NCBI RefSeq assembly: GCF_023612255.1
Contig: NZ_CP063231.1
Span: 416,001-480,000, forward strand
Origin: Luteibacter flocculans
GTDB taxonomy: Bacteria > Pseudomonadota > Gammaproteobacteria > Xanthomonadales > Rhodanobacteraceae
DNA: 64,000 nt
Direction of reading: 5' to 3'
In this document: positions 56,422 through 64,000 of the stretch, piece after piece
Position numbering within the stretch: position 1 is the first letter of the stretch
How the letters are laid out: the number at the start of each line of letters is the position of its first letter
Program-made: the position numbers and the translations under genes
Notes under the pieces: model-generated
The model's input: the letters and a program-made list of their open reading frames with translations, nothing else
The model's database searches: none
What the model was told of the DNA's origin: nothing

Positions 56422-57006
56422 TTAAGTCTTGTTTTTCAATGTATTGCCGAATGTGTCGGCGCGTCGGAAGCACGCGGGAGCGTGGCTGTTGATGAGTCCG
56501 CAAGCCTCCATCCAGGCGAAGACGATCGTGGGGCCGACGAATGTGAAGCCGCGCTGGCGCAAGGCCTTGGACGCCTGCTCGGACAGGGGGCTGTTCGGCG
56601 GCACCGGGCCTTCCCAGAGAAGCGGCTGCCCCTCCACGAAGCCCCAGGCGAATCCGGCAAAATCCTCGTCCGCGTTGCGCATGGACAGGAAGGCGCGCGC
56701 ATTGCGGATCGTGGCTTCGATCTTCGCGCGTGAACGGATGATCCCGACGTCGGCGAGCAATCGTTGTACGTCGCCTTCGTCGTAGCGCGCCACTCGCTCC
56801 GGATCGAAACCGTCGAACGCGCGACGAAAACCGTCACGCCGGGCGAGGATCGTGCGCCACGACAACCCCGCCTGGAAGCCGTCGAGCACCAGCTTTTCCC
56901 ACAGCTTGCGGCTGTCGCGCTCCGGCACGCCCCACTCCCGATCGTGGTAGTCGCGCATGAGCTCGTCCGCCGTCGCCCAGGCGCAACGGACGAGCCCGTC
57001 GGTCAT
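56422..57006 (-). CDS. tag: DNA-3-methyladenine glycosylase I
   Basis: A 194-residue base-excision repair enzyme removing 3-methyladenine. It has the family N-terminus LVRCAWATADELMRDYHDREWG, then FQAGLSWRTILARRDGFRRAF, GIIRSRAKIEATIRNARAF and FTFVGPTIVFAWMEACGLIN. The zinc-site Cys of the E. coli enzyme is matched at the N-terminus (RCAW); the C-terminal HxxxC is present as HAPAC. Its start overlaps the DUF1993 gene by four bases. Confidence 0.93.
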   Translation of the reverse strand: MTDGLVRCAWATADELMRDYHDREWGVPERDSRKLWEKLVLDGFQAGLSWRTILARRDGFRRAFDGFDPERVARYDEGDVQRLLADVGIIRSRAKIEATIRNARAFLSMRNADEDFAGFAWGFVEGQPLLWEGPVPPNSPLSEQASKALRQRGFTFVGPTIVFAWMEACGLINSHAPACFRRADTFGNTLKNKT

Positions 57007-57494
57007 GCACTGAAACCGAGGTAATCGAGCTTGCCGATGGCGACACCGTTGTGGCGCAGGATGTCGTATGCGGTGGTCACGTGAAAGAAGAAGTTCGGCA
57101 GTGCGAAGGTCAGCAGGTAAGTCGCCCCCGTGAACTCGTGTTCCTTCTCCCTGAACTTGCGCGCGATCGTCCGCGACTCACCGGCTTCGAGCGCGGCGCG
57201 ATCGACCGACTCGATCCAGGCCACGGTGGCATCGATGCGCTTGCGCAGGTCGGCGATGGTGGTCTCGTTGTCCTCGAACGACGGCGGTTGCACATCGGCG
57301 AGCCGTGCCACGGCGAACTTGGCCGTGTCGCTGGCGCGCTGGATCTGCCCTGCCAGGTTGAGCATGTCCGGGGCAAGGCGCGCCGTGACGAGATCGTTGC
57401 CTGCATGGGCCTCGGCCTTGGCGAGAAGGTCGCCGAGCACGCGGAAACCGCGGATGAAAACGGGGGCGGAGGCTTCGTAAGTGGAGAGGCTCAT
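57003..57494 (-). CDS. DUF1993 family protein, copy 1
   Basis: A 163-residue helical soluble protein: [40 protein letters not shown] and a C-terminal [20 protein letters not shown] with [11 protein letters not shown]. This is DUF1993, a DinB-like four-helix family; possible metal-binding His are in HEF and FFHVT. A paralogue lies at 59377-59883. It overlaps tag by four bases and is divergent from the ABC transporter. Confidence 0.88.
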   Translation of the reverse strand: MSLSTYEASAPVFIRGFRVLGDLLAKAEAHAGNDLVTARLAPDMLNLAGQIQRASDTAKFAVARLADVQPPSFEDNETTIADLRKRIDATVAWIESVDRAALEAGESRTIARKFREKEHEFTGATYLLTFALPNFFFHVTTAYDILRHNGVAIGKLDYLGFSA

Positions 57495-57618
57495 GCGGGT
57501 TCCTGGTGGCGGGCGGATCGGTTGGACGTGGGGATGCTTCCATGGAAGCACAAGCGCCTCGCACGCGCTGCCGTTCGGGTCTACCATCGTCCGAATCCCA
57601 CCGAATCCGCGGGTCCCC

Positions 57619-58575
57619 ATGCCGCCACTCGATGCAACGACTTCCGCGCCCGACGCCATCGTCGCCGTGCGCGGGCTCTCCAAGACCTACAAGTCCGGGT
57701 TCCAGGCGCTCAAGCGCGTAGACCTGGAAATCAAACGCGGCGAGATCTTCGCCTTGCTGGGCCCCAACGGTGCAGGCAAGACCACGCTCATCAGCATCGT
57801 CTGCGGCATCGTCAACGGCAGCGAAGGCACGGTGACTGTCGACGGTCATGACATCGTGCGCGACTATCGCGCGGCGCGTGGCCTCATCGGTCTGGTGCCG
57901 CAGGAGCTTTCCACCGACGCCTTTGAAAGTGTGTGGGCGACGGTGAAGTTCAGTCGCGGCCTGTTCGGCAAGGCGCCAGACCCGGCGTACCTGGAGAAGA
58001 TCCTGCGCGAGTTGTCGCTGTGGGAGAAGAAGGATTCCAAGATCATGACGCTGTCCGGCGGCATGAAGCGTCGTGTGCTCATCGCCAAGGCACTCGCCCA
58101 CGAACCGCGCGTGCTCTTCCTCGATGAACCCACGGCCGGTGTCGACGTCGAGCTGCGCCACGACATGTGGCAGATGGTCCACCGCCTGCGGGAATCGGGC
58201 GTCACCATCATCCTCACCACGCACTACATCGAGGAAGCCGAGCAGATGGCCGATCGCATCGGCGTCATCAATCGCGGCGAGCTGGTGCTGGTGGAGGAAA
58301 AGCACACGCTGATGCAGAAGCTGGGGAAGAAGCAGTTGTCCCTGCAACTGCAGGCGCCGCTGCAGGCCGTGCCGGAAGGTCTGGCCGATTGGCCGCTGGA
58401 ACTGTCGGCGGACGGCAGTTGCCTCACCTATACGTTCGACGCACAAGGCGACGACACCGGCATCGCAGAACTGCTGCGCAAGCTCAATGCGCTTGGCATC
58501 GACTTCAAGGATCTGCATTCCAGCGAGAGTTCGCTGGAAGACATCTTCGTCAGCCTGGTGAGGAGCCGCGCATGA
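57619..58575 (+). CDS. yadG: ABC-2 type exporter ATP-binding subunit (YadG-like)
   Basis: A 318-residue ATPase whose order of features matches E. coli Yad[17 protein letters not shown] (Walker A), [13 protein letters not shown] (Q-loop), [16 protein letters not shown] (signature), [16 protein letters not shown] (Walker B) and [14 protein letters not shown] (switch His). It drives a membrane partner encoded directly downstream (ATGA overlap) to move an unknown substrate out. The ATG at 57619 follows the divergent DUF1993 gene; a 57481 start is less likely. Confidence 0.88.
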   Translation: MPPLDATTSAPDAIVAVRGLSKTYKSGFQALKRVDLEIKRGEIFALLGPNGAGKTTLISIVCGIVNGSEGTVTVDGHDIVRDYRAARGLIGLVPQELSTDAFESVWATVKFSRGLFGKAPDPAYLEKILRELSLWEKKDSKIMTLSGGMKRRVLIAKALAHEPRVLFLDEPTAGVDVELRHDMWQMVHRLRESGVTIILTTHYIEEAEQMADRIGVINRGELVLVEEKHTLMQKLGKKQLSLQLQAPLQAVPEGLADWPLELSADGSCLTYTFDAQGDDTGIAELLRKLNALGIDFKDLHSSESSLEDIFVSLVRSRA

Positions 58576-59333
58576 ATCTCTACGCGATCCGCGCCATCTA
58601 CCGCTTCGAGATGGCCCGCACGTTCCGCACGTTGATGCAGAGCATCGCGTCGCCGGTGCTGTCCACGTCGCTGTACTTCGTCGTCTTCGGTGCGGCCATC
58701 GGTTCGCGCATGGGCGACGTGGATGGCGTCAGCTACGGGGCGTTCATCATCCCCGGCTTGATCATGCTTTCGCTGCTCAACGAGAGCATCTCCAACGCAT
58801 CGTTCGGCATCTACATGCCCAAATGGGCCGGGACGATCTACGAACTGCTGTCCGCGCCGGTGTCGTACGCGGAAGTGGTCGTCGGTTACGTCGGTGCGGC
58901 GGCAACGAAGTCGGTGGTGCTCGGCCTGCTCATTCTGGTGACGGCACGCCTGTTCGTCGACTACGAGATCCTGCATCCATTCTGGATGGTGGGTTTCCTG
59001 GTGCTCACCGCGGTGACCTTCAGCCTGTTCGGTTTCATCATCGGCCTGTGGGCGGACGACTTCCAGAAACTGCAGGTGGTGCCGCTGATGGTGATCACGC
59101 CGCTGACCTTCCTGGGCGGCAGCTTCTACTCGATCTCCATGCTCCCGCCGGTATGGCAGAAGATCACGTTGTTCAATCCGGTGGTCTACCTGGTCAACGG
59201 GTTCCGCTGGAGCTTCTACGGCAAGGCCGACGTCGACGTGGTGGTGAGTGCGGGGGCCACGGTGGCCTTCCTGCTGCTGTGCCTCGGCGTGGTGTGGTGG
59301 ATCTTCCGCACCGGGTGGAAGCTCAAATCGTAG
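58572..59333 (+). CDS. yadH: ABC-2 type exporter membrane subunit (YadH-like)
   Basis: A 253-residue integral membrane protein with six hydrophobic helices (for example [35 protein letters not shown], and the family segment [16 protein letters not shown]), ending [10 protein letters not shown]. This is the ABC2_membrane family found with YadG-type ATPases. The ATGA overlap with the ATPase gene supports a dedicated pair. The transported substrate is not known. Confidence 0.88.
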   Translation: MNLYAIRAIYRFEMARTFRTLMQSIASPVLSTSLYFVVFGAAIGSRMGDVDGVSYGAFIIPGLIMLSLLNESISNASFGIYMPKWAGTIYELLSAPVSYAEVVVGYVGAAATKSVVLGLLILVTARLFVDYEILHPFWMVGFLVLTAVTFSLFGFIIGLWADDFQKLQVVPLMVITPLTFLGGSFYSISMLPPVWQKITLFNPVVYLVNGFRWSFYGKADVDVVVSAGATVAFLLLCLGVVWWIFRTGWKLKS

Positions 59334-59341
59334 ACGCCGAT

Positions 59342-59366
59342 GCCGGGGCCTGAGTCAGGCCCCGGC
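59342..59366. terminator. hairpin between ABC permease and DUF1993 copy 2
   Basis: A near-perfect palindrome (59343-59353 with 59355-59365) lies between the convergent permease and DUF1993 genes; suited to end both transcripts. Confidence 0.55.
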
Positions 59367-59376
59367 CGGTCGTGCG

Positions 59377-59883
59377 TCACGCCTTGCCGAGGAAGTCCGC
59401 CTTGCCCAGCACCACGCCCACGCCGCGCAGGATGGCGTACGCCGTGGTGGTGTGGAAATACACGTTCGGCAGCACGTAACCCAGCAGGTAATCCTGGCCG
59501 TGGAAGTGCTGCTCGCCGCTGCGCATCTTCAGCACGATCTCGCGGTCTTCGCTGCCGTCGATCTGTTCGGGTTTGAACGATTTGAGCATGTCGACCACGG
59601 CCGCGATACGCTTCTGCAATTCGTCGAAGCTGGTCTCGTTGTCGTCCATCTTCGGCGGCTCCATGCCTGCCAGCCGATAAGCGGCACCCTTGGACATGTC
59701 CGTGGCGATCTGCACCTGGCGGATCAGCGGGAACATGTCGGGCGTGATGCGCGTATTGAGCAGCACTTCCGGCGCGATGTTGCGCTCGGCAGCATGTGCG
59801 GCGCCCTTGGCGAGCACGCCGGAGAGGTTGGTCAGCGCGCGGACGAGGACCGGTACGCAGGTCTGGTACATGGTGATGGACAT
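59377..59883 (-). CDS. DUF1993 family protein, copy 2
   Basis: A 168-residue paralogue of the gene at 57003-57494: MYQTCVPVLVRALTNLSGVL, RITPDMFPLIRQVQIATDM, GEQHFHGQDYLLGYVLPN and YFHTTTAYAILRGVGVVLG. Residue identity to copy 1 is modest, so the duplication is old. The two copies flank the YadGH exporter in opposite outer positions. Function unknown; the DinB-like fold suggests metal-dependent or thiol chemistry. Confidence 0.88.
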   Translation of the reverse strand: MSITMYQTCVPVLVRALTNLSGVLAKGAAHAAERNIAPEVLLNTRITPDMFPLIRQVQIATDMSKGAAYRLAGMEPPKMDDNETSFDELQKRIAAVVDMLKSFKPEQIDGSEDREIVLKMRSGEQHFHGQDYLLGYVLPNVYFHTTTAYAILRGVGVVLGKADFLGKA

Positions 59884-59983
59884 GGGATCGCACTTCTCGT
59901 GGTGGAGCGGCCGGGCGGCCGCGGCGAGCTATTGTGGGGGCTGCTTGGCGACGCGTCGACGGGCGCAGCGGTTACGATGGGCC

Positions 59984-60586
59984 ATGACCCCGCCCAACGC
60001 TCCCGCGCCACGTACCGACGCTACCGTTCGCGCCACCCGCCTGCGCCTCGCCCAGCGGGCGCTCGATCGTCTCTTCCGGTCGATGCCGCTCCGTGGACGT
60101 GCGCGGCTGGGCCTGTTCATGGCGTTCAAGGTGGGACTGTCGGCCTCGGTGGCCTTCGCCATCGGTCATGCGATGCACACGGAGCAGGCGTTCTGGGCCG
60201 CGATCAGCGCCGTCGCCGTCACCCAAACGCATTATGCGGATACCCGCGGGGCTGGCCGTGACCGCTTTCTCGGCACGGTCATCGGAGGTGTGGGAGGGTT
60301 GCTCGGCCTCTGCGTCGGACAGAGCGGCAGCCTGCTGCTCTTTGCCGCCGCATTGGTGCTCGTGACCCTGGCTTGCTGGCTTGCCAACGTGGGCTCGGCG
60401 GCCCGCATCGCCGGCATCACCACGGCCATCGTGCTGCTGGTGCCGAGTGACGGGCCGCGCTGGGAACTGCCAGTCATGCGCCTGGCCGAGGTCGCGCTTG
60501 GTACGCTGTGCGCGCTTGTCATCGGCTGGCTCGTGACGCGGCTGGAAAATCGTGTGGAACACAAAGCGAAGGACACCACTGCATGA
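59984..60586 (+). CDS. FUSC-family membrane protein
   Basis: A 200-residue membrane protein with about six helices in two sets: FMAFKVGLSASVAFAIGHAM, FWAAISAVAVTQTHYADTRG, RFLGTVIGGVGGLLGLCVGQ, then LLLFAAALVLVTLACWL and WLVTRLENRV. This is the N-terminal half of the FUSC (aromatic acid exporter/YccS-like) family, without its cytoplasmic domain. It overlaps the VIT1 gene by ATGA. Confidence 0.82.
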   Translation: MTPPNAPAPRTDATVRATRLRLAQRALDRLFRSMPLRGRARLGLFMAFKVGLSASVAFAIGHAMHTEQAFWAAISAVAVTQTHYADTRGAGRDRFLGTVIGGVGGLLGLCVGQSGSLLLFAAALVLVTLACWLANVGSAARIAGITTAIVLLVPSDGPRWELPVMRLAEVALGTLCALVIGWLVTRLENRVEHKAKDTTA

Positions 60587-61287
60587 GCATGCGACACCGC
60601 CACGGCGAGTTCCATCGGCTCAGCCGCATCGGCTGGTTGCGCGCCGCCGTCCTGGGCGCCAATGACGGCATCGTCTCCACCGCGAGCCTCCTCGTCGGCG
60701 TCGCCTCGGCGGCACGTGCGGAGCCGGGCGACATCATGATTGCCGGTGTGGCCGGCCTCGTGGCGGGCGCCATGTCCATGGCGGCCGGCGAGTACGTGTC
60801 GGTCCGCTCGCAGGCCGACAGCGAGGAGGCCGAACTGGCCATGGAATCGCGCGAGCTGCAAGACGATCCCGACGGCGAACACCGTGAGCTGGCCGAGATC
60901 TACGTGCGCCGCGGTCTCGACCGCGAACTTGCTCAGCGCGTCGCGACGGAACTCATGGCGCACGACGCGCTGGAAGCCCATGCGCGCGACGAACTCGGCT
61001 TGTCGGTCACGTTGGCGGCGCGCCCGCTCCAGGCGGCTGCGGCCTCGGCAATCAGCTTTGCGAGCGGTGCCATCTTGCCGATCATCGCTGCCGGGCTGTC
61101 GTCGCGCTCGCTGGTCACGCCGATCACGATCGGCGTTTCGCTGCTGGCTCTCGGCATCCTCGGCGCCATCTCCGCGCGCATGGCGGGAGCGCCGATCGGC
61201 CGGAGCGTTGCGCGCGTGCTGTTCTGGGGCGCGCTGGCGATGGGCATCACCGCCGGGGTGGGCCGCCTCTTCGGTGTGGCTGCGTAA
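60583..61287 (+). CDS. VIT1/CCC1-type metal transporter
   Basis: A 234-residue five-helix transporter of the vacuolar iron transporter family. The signature is WLRAAVLGANDGIVSTASLL, followed by AGLVAGAMSMAAGEYVSVRS, and ELMAHDALEAHARDELG in the cytoplasmic metal-binding domain; VLFWGALAMGITAGVGR ends it. Family members export Fe2+ or Mn2+. It is translationally coupled to the FUSC-like gene upstream. Confidence 0.92.
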   Translation: MSMRHRHGEFHRLSRIGWLRAAVLGANDGIVSTASLLVGVASAARAEPGDIMIAGVAGLVAGAMSMAAGEYVSVRSQADSEEAELAMESRELQDDPDGEHRELAEIYVRRGLDRELAQRVATELMAHDALEAHARDELGLSVTLAARPLQAAAASAISFASGAILPIIAAGLSSRSLVTPITIGVSLLALGILGAISARMAGAPIGRSVARVLFWGALAMGITAGVGRLFGVAA

Positions 61288-61293
61288 CCCGGT

Positions 61294-62658
61294 TCAGCCC
61301 ATCACGCAGCGATTGCGGCCGCCGTTCTTCGCCGTGTACAGCGCGAGGTCGGCGCGGTTGAACACCGCTTGCGGCGTATCGCCCGCCTGGAAGTACGCCA
61401 GCCCGATGGACGCCGTGACGCGTACGGGCTGACGGCTCGCGTGGAAGGCGAGGTGCTGGATCTTCCCGCGCAGGCGTTCGCAGACCTGCAAGGCCTCGGC
61501 TTCTTCCGCGCCTTCGAAGATCACGATGAATTCTTCGCCACCGTAGCGCGCAACGAAGTCACATGGACGCACATGCTTCATCAGCGCCTGGCCGATGATG
61601 CGCAGTACGGCATCGCCAGCGGTGTGGCCGTAGGTATCGTTGATGCTCTTGAAGTGGTCGATGTCGATGGCTGCGATGCCGAGCGGCTTGCCGTCGGTCC
61701 GCCAGTTTTCAAACGCAGCCTCGATACGCTTTTCGTAGGCGAGGCGATTGGGCATGCCGATCATCGTGTCGGTCTGCGCCAGTTCGTGCTCACGCTCGAG
61801 CGAACGCTGCAACGTGTTGCGCTCGGTCTCCAATTGTTCGATGCGCTGGCGCATCTTTTCCGCGCGCTCGCGATACGCCGTGAGACGCGCACTTTCGCGG
61901 TCGCGGAAGTCGCGGAAGCAGAAAGCGATGGTTTCCAGGCTGTGATTCACCTGCTCGCGCAATTCGTGTATGTCGTCGATCTCCAGCGCCGCCTCGCCCA
62001 GCAGGCGCATCTCGTGCGCCACCGATGCATCCAGGGCTTGCCCGTTGGCTTCGCCCACGGACTGGTCGGCCAGTTCGCGCGACATGTAGCCGCTCATCTC
62101 GTCGAGGCGGTTGGTCACATGGCGGAGCACCGCCTGCAAGGCGTCGATCTCGCGCTGCAAGCCGATCCGCTGTTCGTTGACGAGGTCGGCGAGGCGATCG
62201 CCGCAGGCCGCCAGGGCCACGAGGTCACCGGCATCGGCCACGTCGTGGCGCAATTCGTTGGCGCGATCGGCCAGGCGCGGCAGCACGACGATGCGCTCCA
62301 CGAGCCGGCTCAGCGACGACTGTACGGACGAACCATGCTCGTTGCGGTGCGGGCGCGTGATGGCGATCGAGCGATCTTCGTGATTTCCTGCGGATCGCTC
62401 GCCGAGCGCCGATATGGCCGTCGCCAGCTCGTTTACCAGTGGCTCGAGCGCCAACGGCTCCATGGGGCCGGCCAGCGCCACCGAGAGGCGCTCAATGTGG
62501 GGATCGACCTGGTCGTGCGCACCGTGCGCGATGTGACCGAGGCAAGCGACCAATTGACGAAGCAGTGATTCCGCGGTGCGCCACTGGGCCTCTTCGCGGG
62601 TCAACCGCTCCACGGCTTCGTGATACTTGCTTTCCCAAACCTGGTTTTCCAAACGCAC
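61294..62658 (-). CDS. diguanylate cyclase (GGDEF domain)
   Basis: A 454-residue soluble protein with an N-terminal helical sensory region, a coiled coil (about 225-285), and a GGDEF domain with active-site GGEEF (about residues 373-377) in FVARYGGEEFIVIFEG. An RxxD-type inhibitory site is not apparent upstream of GGEEF (HVRPCDFVAR has R-P-C-D, which does fit RxxD by position), so feedback inhibition by c-di-GMP is possible. Translation starts at a GTG (62658) with GGGGA upstream. No EAL domain is fused. Confidence 0.88.
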   Translation of the reverse strand: MRLENQVWESKYHEAVERLTREEAQWRTAESLLRQLVACLGHIAHGAHDQVDPHIERLSVALAGPMEPLALEPLVNELATAISALGERSAGNHEDRSIAITRPHRNEHGSSVQSSLSRLVERIVVLPRLADRANELRHDVADAGDLVALAACGDRLADLVNEQRIGLQREIDALQAVLRHVTNRLDEMSGYMSRELADQSVGEANGQALDASVAHEMRLLGEAALEIDDIHELREQVNHSLETIAFCFRDFRDRESARLTAYRERAEKMRQRIEQLETERNTLQRSLEREHELAQTDTMIGMPNRLAYEKRIEAAFENWRTDGKPLGIAAIDIDHFKSINDTYGHTAGDAVLRIIGQALMKHVRPCDFVARYGGEEFIVIFEGAEEAEALQVCERLRGKIQHLAFHASRQPVRVTASIGLAYFQAGDTPQAVFNRADLALYTAKNGGRNRCVMG

Positions 62659-62721
62659 GTCCCCGACCGTCGCGTCATGTGCCGATTCCGCGCCATCATA
62701 CGATGAAGCCTGCGCCTTGGC

Positions 62722-63975
62722 TCATGTCTCCGACGCGGGTGCGATCTTGGGCTCGCCCCGGGTCGCCCGGAAGGCGACCACGGTGCCCAACGTGAGCAGC
62801 GCGGCGGCCACGAGGAACGGCATGCCGGCGATATGAAGCGTCCGGGCGGGGGCGATCCAGAACGCGAAGATCTGCGCAAACAGGTACGGGCCGAAGATGC
62901 CCGCGAAGCTGCCCAGGCTGGTCACGCCGCCTTGCAGGCGGCCCTGCTCGTCGGGGTGCACCTGCCGGGTCATGATCGACTGGATGGGCGGCCCGGAGAG
63001 TCCCCAGAGCGACATGAGCGGGATGCCGATGAGGAAGACCCAGCCGATGGAGGAAAGACCCATCACCGCAAACGCCGCCGCGCCGAAGGCAAGGCCGGCC
63101 AGCATCACCCGGCGCTCGCCGAAGCGGGCCGTGAGGCGACCGGTAAGAAAGGCCTGCACCGTGCCGTCGCACGCGCCCACCAGGGCGAGCACGTAGCCCA
63201 CGGCCTGTGGGCCCCAGTCATAGCGGTAGTCCGCATAGAGCACGAAGACCGTCTGCAGCACGTAGTGGGCGAGATAGAACAGGAACATGACCGTGGCCAG
63301 GCCGAACAACGTGCTGTTGCGGCGAAGCAGCTTGAGCGCACCGATCGGATTCGCCGTACGCAGTTCGAAGCGCGCTGCACGCCGTTCCGGCGGGAGCGAT
63401 TCCGGCAGGATGAAGTAGCCGTACATGAAATTGGTCAGCGCCAGCGCGGCCGCCACCCAAAACGGCAGGCGCAGGTCGATGCCGCCGAGAAAACCGCCGA
63501 GCGCGGGCCCGATGATGAAGCCGATGCCGAAGGCACCGCCGAGCAGGCCGAATGCCGCGGCGCGTTTCTCCGGAGGCGTGACGTCGGCGATGTACGCATT
63601 GGCGGTGGTGAAGCTGGCGGCCGTCATGCCCGAAACGATGCGTCCCGCAAAAAGCAGCCAGAGCGACGGCGCGATCGCCATGAAGACGAAGTCCAGCCCG
63701 AGGCCCAGGTTGGACAGGAGAATCACGGGCCGCCGACCGAAGCGATCGGACAGCGCACCCTGGATCGGCGAGCAGATGAACTGCACGGTGGCGAACACCG
63801 TACCGAAGATGCCGACCCACCATGCCGCGTTCGACACGGTGCCGCCCGTCATCTGTTCAATCAGGTGCGGAAGCACGGGAATGATGATGCCGAACGCCAG
63901 GATGTCGATCAGCACCGTGACGAAGATGAAGATCACCGCGGCGCGGCGAACAGGCGTGTGAGTCTGCGGTTCCAT
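62722..63975 (-). CDS. TetA-like MFS transporter
   Basis: A 417-residue, 12-helix major facilitator family protein. Motif A reads [17 protein letters not shown], the first helix [20 protein letters not shown] and motif C-like [20 protein letters not shown] match the DHA1 TCR/Tet subfamily. These exporters carry drugs or metabolites in exchange for protons; sequence alone does not show tetracycline transport. The ATG is 25 bases from the window edge and the stop faces the diguanylate cyclase gene, which is downstream on the same strand. Confidence 0.9.
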   Translation of the reverse strand: MEPQTHTPVRRAAVIFIFVTVLIDILAFGIIIPVLPHLIEQMTGGTVSNAAWWVGIFGTVFATVQFICSPIQGALSDRFGRRPVILLSNLGLGLDFVFMAIAPSLWLLFAGRIVSGMTAASFTTANAYIADVTPPEKRAAAFGLLGGAFGIGFIIGPALGGFLGGIDLRLPFWVAAALALTNFMYGYFILPESLPPERRAARFELRTANPIGALKLLRRNSTLFGLATVMFLFYLAHYVLQTVFVLYADYRYDWGPQAVGYVLALVGACDGTVQAFLTGRLTARFGERRVMLAGLAFGAAAFAVMGLSSIGWVFLIGIPLMSLWGLSGPPIQSIMTRQVHPDEQGRLQGGVTSLGSFAGIFGPYLFAQIFAFWIAPARTLHIAGMPFLVAAALLTLGTVVAFRATRGEPKIAPASET

Positions 63976-64000
63976 GAAAATCCGTGAGGTCGACTGAGAA

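Noticed and set aside
62722-63975. Calling the MFS gene a tetracycline-resistance determinant
   Set aside because: It belongs to the Tet-like subfamily, but many chromosomal members export other compounds and no tetR-like regulator is adjacent.

Overview
The window is a contiguous, gene-dense, GC-rich (roughly 65% by eye) bacterial chromosome segment. Gene content and order suggest a gammaproteobacterium of the Xanthomonadales/Lysobacterales, most likely Rhodanobacteraceae (Luteibacter- or Dyella-like). The basis is engB divergent from cytochrome c4/dsbA/endonuclease, the coxBAC...SURF1-ctaA-ctaB locus, envC-ctpA, many TonB-receptor and periplasmic genes, and REP-type palindromes beginning GTGGGAGC. 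The taxon is inferred; there is no rRNA or tRNA gene in the window to confirm it.

Layout. 1-9.5 kb: end of a TonB-dependent receptor, a MidA-type methyltransferase, then cca, an NDUFA9-like epimerase and the lytic transglycosylase slt on the minus strand, and a membrane-anchored GH17-type glucan enzyme on the plus strand. 9.1-13.7 kb: a minus-strand redox cluster (diheme cytochrome c4, two DsbA-like lipoproteins, an endonuclease/exonuclease/phosphatase protein, a small membrane protein) divergent from engB. 13.7-18 kb: a REP cluster, msrC, bioD, an unknown small gene and the periplasmic peptidase dcp. 18-20.5 kb: an accessory island with two DUF2599 paralogues around an unknown gene, a broken copy of that gene, and an AT-richer chloroplast-type ferredoxin. 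20.5-36.5 kb: putA, then the aa3-type cytochrome c oxidase locus (DUF2244, coxB, coxA, a 41-residue membrane peptide, coxC), which is split by about 4.8 kb of accessory DNA (hairpins, a REP, a possible peptide/membrane-protein pair, a GH31 glycosidase and two small secreted proteins) before it resumes with DUF2909, SURF1, a Sco-like protein, ctaA and ctaB. 36.5-43.8 kb: alpha/beta hydrolase, hemH, SYLF protein, tatABC plus an unknown gene, ctpA and envC. 44.1-50 kb: gltBD. 50-64 kb: NRDE protein, SDR, WYL-like and YchJ proteins, lipocalin, hutD, dinG, tag, a YadGH-type ABC exporter between two DUF1993 paralogues, a FUSC/VIT1 pair, a diguanylate cyclase and a TetA-like MFS transporter.

How it works together: much of the window serves the cell envelope and aerobic respiration, with heme A synthesis (ctaA, ctaB), ferrochelatase, oxidase subunits and assembly factors, cytochrome c4, periplasmic disulfide chemistry, Tat export and peptidoglycan remodelling (slt, envC, ctpA). 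Nitrogen and carbon metabolism is represented by gltBD and putA. The most unusual stretches are 18.0-20.4 kb and 28.1-29.1 kb.
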